Positions 9,053-18,859 of a DNA stretch of 64,000 nt are shown here, piece by piece. The stretch's first letter is position 1. Each line of letters starts with the position of its first letter. The stretch comes from Codonopsis lanceolata (lineage: Eukaryota > Streptophyta > Magnoliopsida > Asterales > Campanulaceae): NCBI GenBank assembly GCA_013146195.2, contig CM028382.1, positions 4,994,434 through 5,058,433 on the forward strand, written 5' to 3'. The translations under genes were made by a program, and so were the position numbers. Under the pieces are notes generated by a model. The model did no database searches, was not told the origin of the DNA, and saw only the letters and a list, made by a program, of their open reading frames with translations.

Positions 9053-12000
9053 TCATTTATCGATTCTAAGGTTATTACACAGATGACCAAGTTCAGGCCT
9101 TGCAGCCATCCAAGTAGTGAATTTCATCTCCATAGGAGAAGTACAGTGGAGATAGGATTGAAACATGATCAGGAAAAAGTACCGCCTGCAGACAAACAAA
9201 ATAAAATGTTAAACAAAGTACTACCATCTAAGTCACACAGATGTTGGCATGCCTACAAATCAAATCCTAGTTCTGACAGTAGTAATTGCTTACTAATTTG
9301 AGTATATGCTGAAATTCCCGAAAGTGAACTCCAAAACTTTCTAAACAGAAAAGAGTTTTTATTTTGTGACGTTGCAGGAAAGGATTGATCAATTACATGC
9401 TGAAATTCTCAAAAGTTAACGCCCAACATAAGTTTCAAAACAGAAATGAGTTTTCAGGAGGTCCTAGGTAGCTGGCGGTGTAACACTAACAAGAACACGA
9501 TGATCAAATTTTGACATGGGATTCAGAAAACAACAAATAGTCAATTCCACTTATTGCTTTCTTGGAAATTTTTAGACATAATAGATTAAATCCTCACTAA
9601 TTAAAAAGAAAGAGGGAATGCGATAACTGAACTTGTAAAGTCTGTAAAGTTAACTTGTTTCTTTTGAACTTGAACTAACCTTAGTGCTTTAATACCCATA
9701 TCCATAAGGTATGCTCGATGTTCTTCGTCACCATCTACAAACCTCTCAAGTTCCTTGCTATAGAAGAGGATATCATCTTGAAGATGTCCAGCCCCTGCAC
9801 ACCTTCAAAACAGAGCGAGAAACTCAAAATTGCCACAAATAGGAAGGAGAGAACACATTGTCCCATAAATTTGACAAAGTAACCTGCTCTCAAACACCAT
9901 AGCTAACTAAATTATACTCCTTCCATTCCGGGCAAAGAGTCCACTATTCCATTTTTGGGATGTTTCACTTAAAGAGTCCACTTACAAAAATTAAGGCATA
10001 AAAGTGTCATTTTATTACTAATGGACTGTTAAAAGTGTCATTTTCTTAAAATGTATAAATTCAAACGGGGACTCTTTACCCGGAATGGAGAGAGTATTAG
10101 GGTAGTTTCTTTTTCTTTTTCCATTTTCCTAATCCTTTTCTTTTTAATGATTAATGGAATCACATGTCACACATGGTGTGATTCCAATTTCTAAGTTCAG
10201 AATTCAGTCTGTGAAGTACAGAGATAACAATTGATAGCCTAAAACCAAAAGATGATGGCAAAATGGATCCACATGACCCCATCGACCATGTGTTAGTAGG
10301 CTGAGTTGTGAGAGAGTGGGGCTTCGTCTTACAGATTAGGATCCGTAAGATGGTCTTATAGGAGACCTACTCAAAGATGATAATCAATAAGAAAGCTAGA
10401 GCTTCTATTGGTATTCTTTCCCCCAAAATTTTGTATCTGATTTCTGAAAATCCAAGCAATTAGCATCATGATGGGACAGACCGCCATTTGTTAATTGAAT
10501 GGTGGCATACCTTTCTATAACAATGTCAACATCTGATTTGCTCTCAGGACCACGCACAAGAACTCTGGTAAGGCTTAGTATGTCACGGTAATCGCCCATT
10601 TTGTGTGCTTCTTCATTAGAAACCTGGTAAGGTGGGTTCTGAAAAGTTGATGCAGATAGAGGTTGAGTGCCAGTAAATGACAATGGAATATGTTGTACTA
10701 ACTTTCCCTCTGCTTGAAGTCTTATACAAATAATAGCCATTGCATAGGCAACTCCTCCAAATCCTGTGTGTGATACAAAAAGATATGATCCTGCAGAACT
10801 GTAGAAGGAAGTTAAAAACATCATATCTTGAAATATAAGTACTAGGAAAATATAAGTTATCGTCCCAAATATTTAAGATATGATTCTATTCAGTCAACTA
10901 GATTAGTGAAAAAAACACATCCATTTGACCGGGTGGATGTGTCCTGAGCTAGAGGTATGTAGCTTGAGCTGCCAAGGAGTGAATGTAAGACAGGGGTCCA
11001 AAGTTTTTTTGCAGGTGCATAATACTTCAAATATGAGCAGATTTTCGCCCTTTAGAAGAAGGATAATAGTTCAGAACAAATAGGTCTTTCAGCATCCAAA
11101 GGTAAGGATAAGTATTTAAACTGTCACAGATTCATACTTTCAAAATTTTTTTGATAAGTAATGATAAAATATATATAAATAGCATCAAAACAGGTGATGC
11201 GGCCTTTGAACATTAGGAGTATACCTCAGCAAAAGAATTATCCACTATCAATATTATTTACAAAATCTACAAGAGTAGTGTTAGGACAGGAAGCAGAATG
11301 AGCTGCCTCGGAGCACCAAAAATGCCAGAGTTCGAATCAGAACATTCTTCAGATTCGGGACAGACATTTCCTCATTGTCAAAAGCCCTATGGTTTCTCTC
11401 CCTCCAAATAGTCCAACACACTCCCAAACTGTCTCCCAAATGTGATTTCTCCTATTCTTGTACCCAATGGACCAGCCCCTGGCAGTGAAGAAGCAGATGA
11501 TTCACACTCTCCTCACTAGCCTTGCACATAAAGCACCTATTGACAAAAACCATGTGACGTTTCCGCAAATTGTCCCCAGTAAGAATAGCTTCGTGAGTCG
11601 CTTCCCACAAGAAGAAAGCCACTCTCTTTGGAGCTTGAGAATTCCATACTGCTTTCCAAGGGAAAGAAGTTCGATCACTGTTTAGGAGCTTGAGGTAATA
11701 CGATCCTGACAGAAAAGCAGGACCCCTTGTTCCTTTCCAGACCACCTTATCTTCCCCGCTGTCTATATGCTGCTCGTTAAGTCTCTCCAAAGGCTGCACT
11801 ACTGAATCAATCTCCCAATCACGAAAATACCTTCTACATGTGGGGTTCCAAATAGGTTTACCATCCTCCATAGACAATACAGAGCTAACTCTACAATCTT
11901 TGTCCGTGGGGACCTCAAATAAATTCTGGAACACCTCCCTCAAGCTCGAATTTCCACACCATCTATCTCCCCAAAATCTCACCGATAACCCCGCTACCAA

Positions 12001-14465
12001 TCTCAAATGCAATGAATCTCTCAAAGGAGCTCCACCCTTTCCTAATGCCTCTCCACACTCCCACCGTAAAAGTAGAATTAACCTCATTAGGGAACCGACA
12101 ATGATCCCCTGCCCCATGCTTACAAACCACGGCTTGCCTCCAAAAAGCTTCCTTTTTTGTAAGATACCTCCACAACCATTTCCCCAACAATGCCTCATTA
12201 AAAAGTTTAAGTTTCCTTACATTGAGACCTCCTTCTTGCACCCTGGAGCAAACTTTCTCCCAATTCACTAAATGAAACTTAAAACCCTCCAACTGTCCTT
12301 CCCACTAGAAGTTTCTTTCTAATTTCTCTAATCTTTGCCGGAGAGTAGCAGGGATCACAAAAAGACAGAAAATAGGTCGGCAAATTAGTAAGAGTATTCT
12401 TGATTAAAACCAGCCTCCCCCCTTGGAGAGAAGTTGTCGCTTCCACCCTGCCAATCTCTGCTCGAAACACTGGATTCCACAACGCCCTACTTTTAGACGG
12501 GGCACCAATGGGAAGGCCAATATAAGAGGAAGGAAAATAGGCAGTCTTACACCCAAAGAACGACGATAAAGCCCCAATATCACCCACAACACCAACCAGA
12601 ATAATTTTGCTCTTGGAAATATTAACTCTCAACCCCGATATACTGCTTGAAAAAATAGTAAAACCAATCGAAGATACCCCAACTGGGCCTTATCTGCCCC
12701 ATAAAACACCAACATGTCATCTGCAAAGAGAAGATGGGATACCGACATCTCCCTCTCCCCTCTCCTTCCCACCTTAAACCCACCGATAAAACCTCCCCTC
12801 TCCTTTTCGGTTCATCCTTTCAAATTGAAGAATAGCAATATGGCTATGGTAGCATTTCCAGTTCCTGAATCTAGCTGCATCGAAGTAAGGGGTCTTTCAT
12901 AAGACAGTTTATGCCTTTAGCTGCAAGTTTTAAAATTGTTACTTCTTTCTGCATATTGGGGACCAGCACTCAGTGATTAATACTCTCTTCGTTCCGGGCA
13001 AAGAGTCCATCATACTATTTTGGGATATTTCACTTTAAGAGTCCACTTTCAAAAAATTATGCTTATCATCTCCAACACATTTCAACTTTATCCTCACATT
13101 TTCTATTAACATATTGATTATGCTCAAGCATTTTTGTAATTATGACCAACTTAAATGCTAGTTAGATATCCCTTAATTGGGGGGAATGGAGGGAGCAATA
13201 ATTAAACAAAGTTCTCCATCGAACATATACTCTGTCTTATGCAGAACAAAAAACATAAAGCTTTCATACAGTACTTGTAATGAGCTGGTTTTCACACATG
13301 TTTGGATCATATGCTACCATCTATCCCAAAAACTATAGCCGATAGAAAGGGCACAACAAATTAAACTTCTCACAGGTAGCACCCCGGGCTTGGTGGAAAC
13401 GCGTGCGTGCATGTGCACCACCACAACCAACAACATACCTCGCAGGTCACTATAATTTGTCAAATTATGAGACTACTAGTAGCCATATCAGCATCGAAAT
13501 GGGCCACAGAAGAAAAGAATTAAGATTGTTCCGTTGAATTGCTATTTCCATTACTCTTACATATTTTACGGAAAGAGTAATTATATTCTTACTTTCAATA
13601 TTCATGTGAATACTAGAACATATTTGTCTTTTCATTAAAAGTAAAATACTGTGTGAGAGCAATTAGGGGTTGTGGTTTCTTCCAAACAGAAACCTACCTC
13701 CATGTGATTCAATGGCAGTTTGTATAGCTATGGGTTTGTTGGTATATATGTGGGTAATTTTGATTTGTGCAATGCTGATTTCAGATCATGATGCAGACAG
13801 CTGAATGACAGTATGATGATAACAAAGCCACACAGTATACGCAAGCTAGATGAAGGTACTTACTCATCCTTACAGTACTGGATTGCATCAACATCAGAAG
13901 CTAAAGCTTCTCTCTCCCTAGTTAATGGTATTCTCCTATACACTATATCATATCCATCATCTCTCAGAGCACTATAAACTTCCGCAGGTGTCTTCACGTC
14001 ATCTACAAAGATGTTCTCCCAGTATCCTACAACACTAGCCTGATTCAATGCGGGGCTATATTCTTCACGATGTAAAAGCATTCGTCCACCAGATTGTCTG
14101 ACTTCTGATATAATATCTTCTTTTAGCCGTGCCTCCATGTGTTCCACCTGTAAAATAGTCAGAACACAAATTGGTTGGGAAAATGGATTCACTCGATCAC
14201 TTATTATTAGGATGAAGTGTGAATTAGAACATACCACTGGACCAGTAATTCCAACGTGCTTCAGAGTGTCAACAGGTTTATTTAGTTCCCTGAGGACAAA
14301 AGGCGTGCCATTAATGTAAACAACAGCTTCTTCTCTTAGATCAGTAAAGATTACTTTCTGCGGACCACTTCCTTCTAATGTGGTCCTGGCACCTAGATAA
14401 GCTAACATCTCCTTTGCACCAGCAATTGTTGGAGTTGCCATGCTAAACACAGGAAAACCATCCAC
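9053..14465 (-). CDS. Paladin-like protein, PTP-like phytase family, C-terminal five exons
   Basis: Five minus-strand exons join in frame: 14465-14235, 14147-13864, 10798-10511, 9802-9680 and 9185-9053. They total 1059 bases (352 residues and a TGA at 9055-9053). All introns are GT-AG. The product reads 'VDGFPVFSMATPTIAGAKEM', 'REEAVVYINGTPFVLREL', 'GITGPV' joined to 'VEHMEARLKEDI', 'RRIPLTRER', 'SYLFVSHTGFGGVAYAMAI' and ends 'ARPELGHLCNNLRIDK'. This matches the C-terminal part of plant paladin (inositol hexakisphosphate/PTP-like phytase repeats). In this last repeat the P-loop region reads S-H-T-G-F-G-G, so the usual catalytic Cys and Arg are not evident and it may be non-catalytic. Plant paladins are much longer; upstream exons were not found before the MITE and LINE debris beyond 14500, so the gene is either cut or continues past a very large intron. 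Introns of 494, 708, 3065 and 87 bases; the 3-kb one carries a LINE and a Stowaway. Confidence 0.85.
9917..10094. mobile_element. Stowaway-like MITE in paladin intron
   Basis: CTCCTTCCATTCCGGGCAAA at the left and its complement TTTACCCGGAATGGAGAGAG at the right, flanked by TA on both sides (9915-9916, 10095-10096). It belongs to the same family as the elements at 12983 and 56539 (shared core GGGCAAAGAGTCCA). Confidence 0.85.
11145..12815 (-). mobile_element. 5'-truncated LINE (L1-type), RT C-terminus and zf-RVT, in paladin intron
   Basis: Minus-strand text includes the RT catalytic motif 'HLLFADDMLVFYG' near 12715, 'YIGLPIGAPSKSRALWNPVF', 'QEGGLNVRKLKLFNEALLGK' and the C-terminal zf-RVT domain 'VAFFLWEATHEAI', 'RCFMCKASEESVNHLLLHC'. 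These are the end of plant L1 ORF2. An A-rich tail (T's at 11145-11152 on plus) follows the 3' end typical of plant LINEs (TTACTTATCAAAAAA). The ORF is split by a stop near 12280 and a shift near 12400. It lies in the same orientation as the host gene, inside its 10799-13863 intron, and is truncated 5' of the RT palm. Confidence 0.85.
12983..13195. mobile_element. Stowaway-like MITE in paladin intron
   Basis: CTCTCTTCGTTCCGGGCAAA left end and GGGGGGAATGGAGGGAG right end. TA precedes it at 12981-12982; the right flank is CA, probably a mutated TA. Same family as the 9917 and 56539 copies. Confidence 0.75.
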
Positions 14466-14533
14466 CTGAAAAAGTAGGTAATTTGTTTTTCAATAGAAGA
14501 AACGGTCAGCAGAGAATCCTGATAAAAATGAGA

Positions 14534-15061
14534 AGTTTCGGTAGTGTTTGGTAACATATCTATTTCTTCATTTTGTTTCACATGTTTCTGTTTCACTTTG
14601 TTTTGGTTTCTTTTTGATTTTGAACTAGAAACAAAATAGGTGTGATAACTGCTATTTACTGCATTGGAGACGAGAGAGACGGTCTATGCCGGAGATGAGA
14701 GAGACAGTGGTGGTGAGAGAAACAGTTCGTTGTTCCTGATGGAGAAGATTGATGGGTTTTTGCGTAAAGGGTTTATATGGAAGATATGGAGGAGAAAAAT
14801 TTAGGGCTGGGAATTCGTAATGACTAAAGTTCGAACGCACGATCTCATTTCACTTTGCCCTTCCATGTTTTGGACAAGAATCGTTTCTTTTTCGCAAGAG
14901 ACTATTTATTTTTTTATTTCTAATTTTTGGGAAAAATGAGAAAGCTTTCTAGTTTTTCAAAAATAAAAATAGTTACCAAATGTATTCCTATTTCTAATTT
15001 TCACCAAAAAATAGAAACAGTAACAAAAATATTAGAAACGAATTGGTTACCAAGCAAGCCA
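14534..15061. mobile_element. MITE-like element with 'GTTTGGTAAC' termini
   Basis: Left GTGTTTGGTAACATATC and right AATTGGTTACCAAGCAAGCC are imperfect inverted ends, with inverted GTTTCTATTTTG-type words inside both arms. The middle (14650-14850) has a different, purine-rich composition and may be acquired sequence. It sits immediately upstream of the last visible paladin exon. Target duplication not resolved. Confidence 0.55.
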
Positions 15062-15409
15062 TTCACTACCAGTTTCTCATTTTAGTGAATGTTCATCTAG
15101 TTGATAAGAAAAGATGACAATATTCCCTGTAACTTCAGTAAATGTAAGTATAGGCTTCTAGGAATTGTGGCGTTCAGTGACAGCCACTTTGCCTAGAATT
15201 TCTAGGATGGAGGTAATAGGTTAAAGCCTCAGTAGGTGGCTGGGGGTGGGGACAACACCACCAAGGGGTGGGGTACTTGTGTGCAGCGGCGATGCCAAGA
15301 ATTTGTTGGAAGGGGATCAAGTTATCTTAGGGATGGAAACTATATGATAATATCTGAATTAAGTTCAGATATTATCACAAAAAATGATACCAGTACAAAC
15401 TTTTTTATA

Positions 15410-15520
15410 TATGGGGCTAGCCGTTCAAAATTATTAGTCCAAAATAATTTTGATACCGTTCAAAATTATTAGCCGTTCAAACTTTTTTTGATACCGTTCA
15501 AAATTATTAGTCCAGCCGCC
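15410..15520 (+). repeat. Short tandem repeat of CCGTTCAAAATTATTAG
   Basis: The string CCGTTCAAAATTATTAG occurs three times (about 15421, 15457 and 15496), with a variant GCCGTTCAAACTTTTTTTGAT between. Spacing is 36-39 bases. Confidence 0.75.
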
Positions 15521-15703
15521 AACAAACACTGCCACTAAATCTCTACGACACAAGTTGCACAATTCGAAAAAAAAAAATGATGTGTTGATTTACTTGCATC
15601 AAGTTGTGGACATTTTACATCCAACCCAAGCAGAAACGCCATCAATGCCACATGCACCGCTCTGTGTAATATATATATATATTCCCTTCATAGTAGTCCA
15701 TTA

Positions 15704-15845
15704 AGGCCACCCCAGAAGGGCATCATCCACTGTACAGGGCATGTGAGCTGTTTGCCCCTTCAAAAGCTTCAATATTCAAAGCTAACTCATTTTTCACAAA
15801 CAATTCAAGAACCTCATTTGTAGTGATTGCAACGGGAGTAGATAA
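15704..15845 (-). pseudogene. Unrecognised coding-like fragment
   Basis: A 37-codon minus-strand stretch reads 'PVAITTNEVLELFVKNELAL' then 'NIEAFEGANSSHALYSG' and ends in TGA. The balanced amino-acid use and codon pattern look like real protein, but I do not recognise the family. There is no clear start codon, and it could be an exon of a lost gene. Confidence 0.35.
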
Positions 15846-15879
15846 AAAGGATGGGCTGGGGAGGAGAAAAAGAATTTTG

Positions 15880-16440
15880 AATAAAAATGCATCTGAAAAT
15901 AATTTGTTGGAACGTGTTGGGATGAATAACCCCGCTAAAAGATAGGTAATTAAGGCAACCCTTAAGAGTTGGAAGCCTCATTGACGCCCGTTATTTTTAT
16001 ATACTCTTACTTATCAAAAAAAAATGTCTTCAGAAGACCAAAATGGAGAAGGTGGACAAAAATGTGGTAGATAATGTGGGTGGAGGCAGATGGGTCGATT
16101 GGGAGCATTTAGAGGTTGTCAGGGTAACAGGGGGAGTTTTGGTTATGTGGGATAGCAGAGTATTCACTAGGTTGGGACGGTGAAGGGATCTCATTCAGTT
16201 TGCTGTTTGTTCAAGATAGTGGAGGATGACATAACCTGGGTTTTTTCAGGATTTTACGGACCATGTTTGGATGCCTCTCACATAATCTTGTGGGAAGGGT
16301 TAAAATCTGGTAATGAGAGATGGCAGTTTCTTTGGTATATAGGAGGGCGGGATGTTAGTGTAACTCGGTCTCCACACGAACGAACTGGTTCATGTGTAAC
16401 TAAGCTTGGCATCACCCAAGTCACTTGGAACAAGTTTAAG
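15880..16440 (+). pseudogene. LINE ORF2 endonuclease fragment
   Basis: Plus-strand text includes 'ETKMEKVDKNVVDNVGGGRW', 'LVMWDSRVFTRLG', 'DDITWVFSGFYGP' and 'RWQFLWYIGG', the order of the plant L1 endonuclease (exo_endo_phos). It is broken by at least two shifts. A plant LINE 3'-end string (ACTCTTACTTATCAAAAAAAA, ending about 16023) lies inside, so a second LINE tail appears to have been inserted or joined here. Confidence 0.7.
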
Positions 16441-16985
16441 TAAAATCCCAGCTCAGCACCACAACCTATTCCTCTGTAATTTTTTGATAGTAAAAAATGG
16501 TGTAAAAGAAAGGCAAAATGGTTATGAAATTCAGTAAAATAGGTGAGTTCTAGATGATAATGATCAGCCGCTCCGTACCTCTTACATTTTGCTGGTTGCG
16601 TCTCTCTCTCGTTTCCCTCCTCTTTGTTTTTCTAGTTGTTAACACTCAATAGGTTCATAAGGACCACAACATGAACTTCTTATTTCAATACGATAAACTT
16701 TATACTCCCTAATTCTCAAACCATTACCCAATTTGAATTTTAAGTAACATGTTCTGAAAACCAAATAATCTACCAGGTTGGATTTTGTTCAAGTCATTTC
16801 CATGTTCTAAGAATTTGGTGCAGTTATATATGGGGCTAGACTGGGAAATGAAAAAAAATTCCTTATAATTTTGTTACTTCCAAAATGGAATGTCATATAA
16901 TGACATCAGGCAAATAAAATAAAAAAAGAAAAGAGAATAAGGTATCAGTTAAATATGTTTTTATATTGGTATAAGCCTTTAAATT
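16441..16985. other. AT-rich spacer, no gene recognised
   Basis: Low-complexity sequence between two LINE fragments; nothing supported. Confidence 0.35.
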
Positions 16986-16989
16986 TGCT

Positions 16990-17170
16990 TTCACAAGGTA
17001 TCCCAATCCCCAACGCCCAAGACTAACCCCGAGCCGGGTAGGACTACAAGGGCGGTAAAGTTCTCTCTACCAAATTTTAATGCAGCTGCATTCACATGGC
17101 TCGAACCCGAGACCTTACCTTGGTTAAGCTAGAGCAGCCTCTACTAACTTATGTACACGCTTGGTGGTTA
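16990..17170 (-). mobile_element. tRNA-derived SINE
   Basis: On the minus strand the order is CTCTAGCTTAACCAAGG (A-box region), GTCTCGGGTTCGAGCC (B box), GAATGCAGCTGCATT, then TACCCGGCTCGGGGTTAGTC and a 3' end near 16990. This arrangement is characteristic of dicot tRNA-derived SINEs. It is well preserved compared with the 5781 copy. Confidence 0.75.
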
Positions 17171-17589
17171 GCACAAGTCTTCAGACTTTTTATACATCAT
17201 GCAATAATTTTTTTCAAACATAGACATCCTTTATGTTTGGTTCAAACTTTACGTTCTTAATGCTATTTAAGCTATTGCTAGTTGAAGATATACACACTTT
17301 TCTTATTTTATTTCCGGAAATTTACAGATTTCATAGAAAAATTAATTCTCCAAAGAAAGTCCGTTATTCAATTTTGGGATGTCCTAAAATGAGTCTTAAT
17401 TTCCTATTTCAGAAAGTTTCTAGTCAATTGTCTATACGCTTTACATCTTCGAGAAACAAAATGGAACAGGTCCACACCACTTGAGGTGATGAGGGTACTA
17501 ATGCGAATAATATGGAATCAATCATTTTCTTAACATGCGAGTAAAGTCAACGTAGGATTCTCTTTTTGGATTGGAGAGAGTAACGAAAC

Positions 17590-17933
17590 CGGTAAAGCCG
17601 AGACAATATGCCAAAAATGAACAAACCAGTTCAGTGCCAGGTACGAGATTGGTAAGTACGATTGAGATTAATAGTATGGCTCAAAATTCCAAGCAAGGTG
17701 GCTTTTTTTGCATGGGAGGCACCTAGGGGTTCTCCTGACGGGTGATAATATGAGAGTGCGTGAAAAGATTTATGTCAGTTGGTGTTTCATGAGTTAAAAA
17801 GACGAGGAAAATGTTAACCACTTGCACATGCACTGCCCTGTAGTGAGGGAGTTATGGATAATGGTCTTTACCCTTGCTGGGGTTTCTTGGGGCATGCCTA
17901 GATCTGTAATTGATCTCATTCGAGGGTGGTCCT
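17590..17933 (+). pseudogene. LINE ORF2 C-terminal (zf-RVT) fragment
   Basis: In shifting frames: a 'GGFFCMGGT' string (zf-RVT 'FFxWEAT'-like), 'LTGDNMRVREK', 'SWCFMS', 'NVNHLHMHCPVVRELWIMVF', 'GVSWGMPRSVIDLIRGW'. Same domain as the LINE at 11145, opposite orientation. It stops exactly where an inverted copia LTR begins. Confidence 0.75.
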
Positions 17934-18296
17934 TGTTATCAGAAATAAAGAAGGAGAAGAAGAGAAGAGCAGGCAGCAACAGGGAATCTGGAATCGCAAT
18001 ACTTCGCAGTCTCCAAACTCTGCGTACATTCTCTTTTTATTAAACAATAAGCGTATATATATATATATATATATATAACATATACCCTAATAACACAATT
18101 ACCGAACTACCCTTATTTTCTAACACTCCCCTTCAAGCTGGAGCATAGATATTTATCATGCCCAGCTTGTTACAAATATAATCCACCCTTAACTTTGTCA
18201 AGCCTTTAGTCAGCATATCAGCTGCTTGTTCTCCCGTACGCACATATGAGGTGGAGACAAGATTCTGTTGGATCTTTTCTCGAATAAAATGACAAT
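17934..18296 (-). mobile_element. Inverted 3' end of a copia element (LTR plus RNase H tail)
   Basis: 17934-18125 (TGTTATCAG...TTTCTAACA) is the reverse complement of the same LTR family found at 18297 and 22937. The sequence from 18126 to 18296 is the reverse complement of that element's RNase H end (compare 22780-22936). The copy breaks off precisely where the forward element's 5' LTR starts, so the two are head to head. Confidence 0.8.
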
Positions 18297-18449
18297 TGTT
18301 AGACATTAAGGGTAGTTTAGTAAATTAGATGGTAGGGTATTTTGTATATATATATATATGTCGCCTATTGTTAATATCATGTGTTTAAGATTCTGGTCGC
18401 ATAATTCACGATTCTCTCTTCTTCTCCTTCTTCTTTATTTTTGTTTACA
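18297..18449 (+). repeat. Copia 5' LTR (153 bp)
   Basis: Starts TG and ends CA, with the primer-binding site immediately after. Contains a TA microsatellite near 18345. Confidence 0.8.
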
Positions 18450-18859
18450 TGGTATCGAGCTCGGTTGGTAGATTCCGAGACCGGGGTTTACTCGAATAGG
18501 AGGGCGACCTGATCGTGGAGTTCATCACCGACTTGTTGACTTTCGACGCCACGCCGCGAGTGGTGGCGCGGTGATCGTAATAGAACCCTAGCAATCGGAA
18601 TAGGATTGCAGTGTCGGATTTGTGTCTCGTGAGGTTTCAAAGTGTTAGTTGATGATTTTGGTGATTGATAGGTGTGATTTGCTATCGCGCTAAGATTCTC
18701 GGTCGAATACCGCGTGTGTTATTCGGCTATCGAAGAGTCCCGCTTGGAACTGCTCGCCTTCATCCGATTTTTTTGTTGTTGTTGTTCGACTTGCTTGATA
18801 GTTTGAAATTCTCCTTTCTTTATGGTCGATTTACCGCCTCACTTGAAGTCTACAGACCG

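Noticed and set aside
10405..10510. Open-frame extension of paladin exon past 10511
   Set aside because: A GTATGC donor at 10510 and an in-frame AG acceptor at 9803 restore the conserved text; the extension is intron read-through.
17090..17160. tRNA gene on the minus strand
   Set aside because: The downstream sequence continues in a typical SINE body and no acceptor stem forms.
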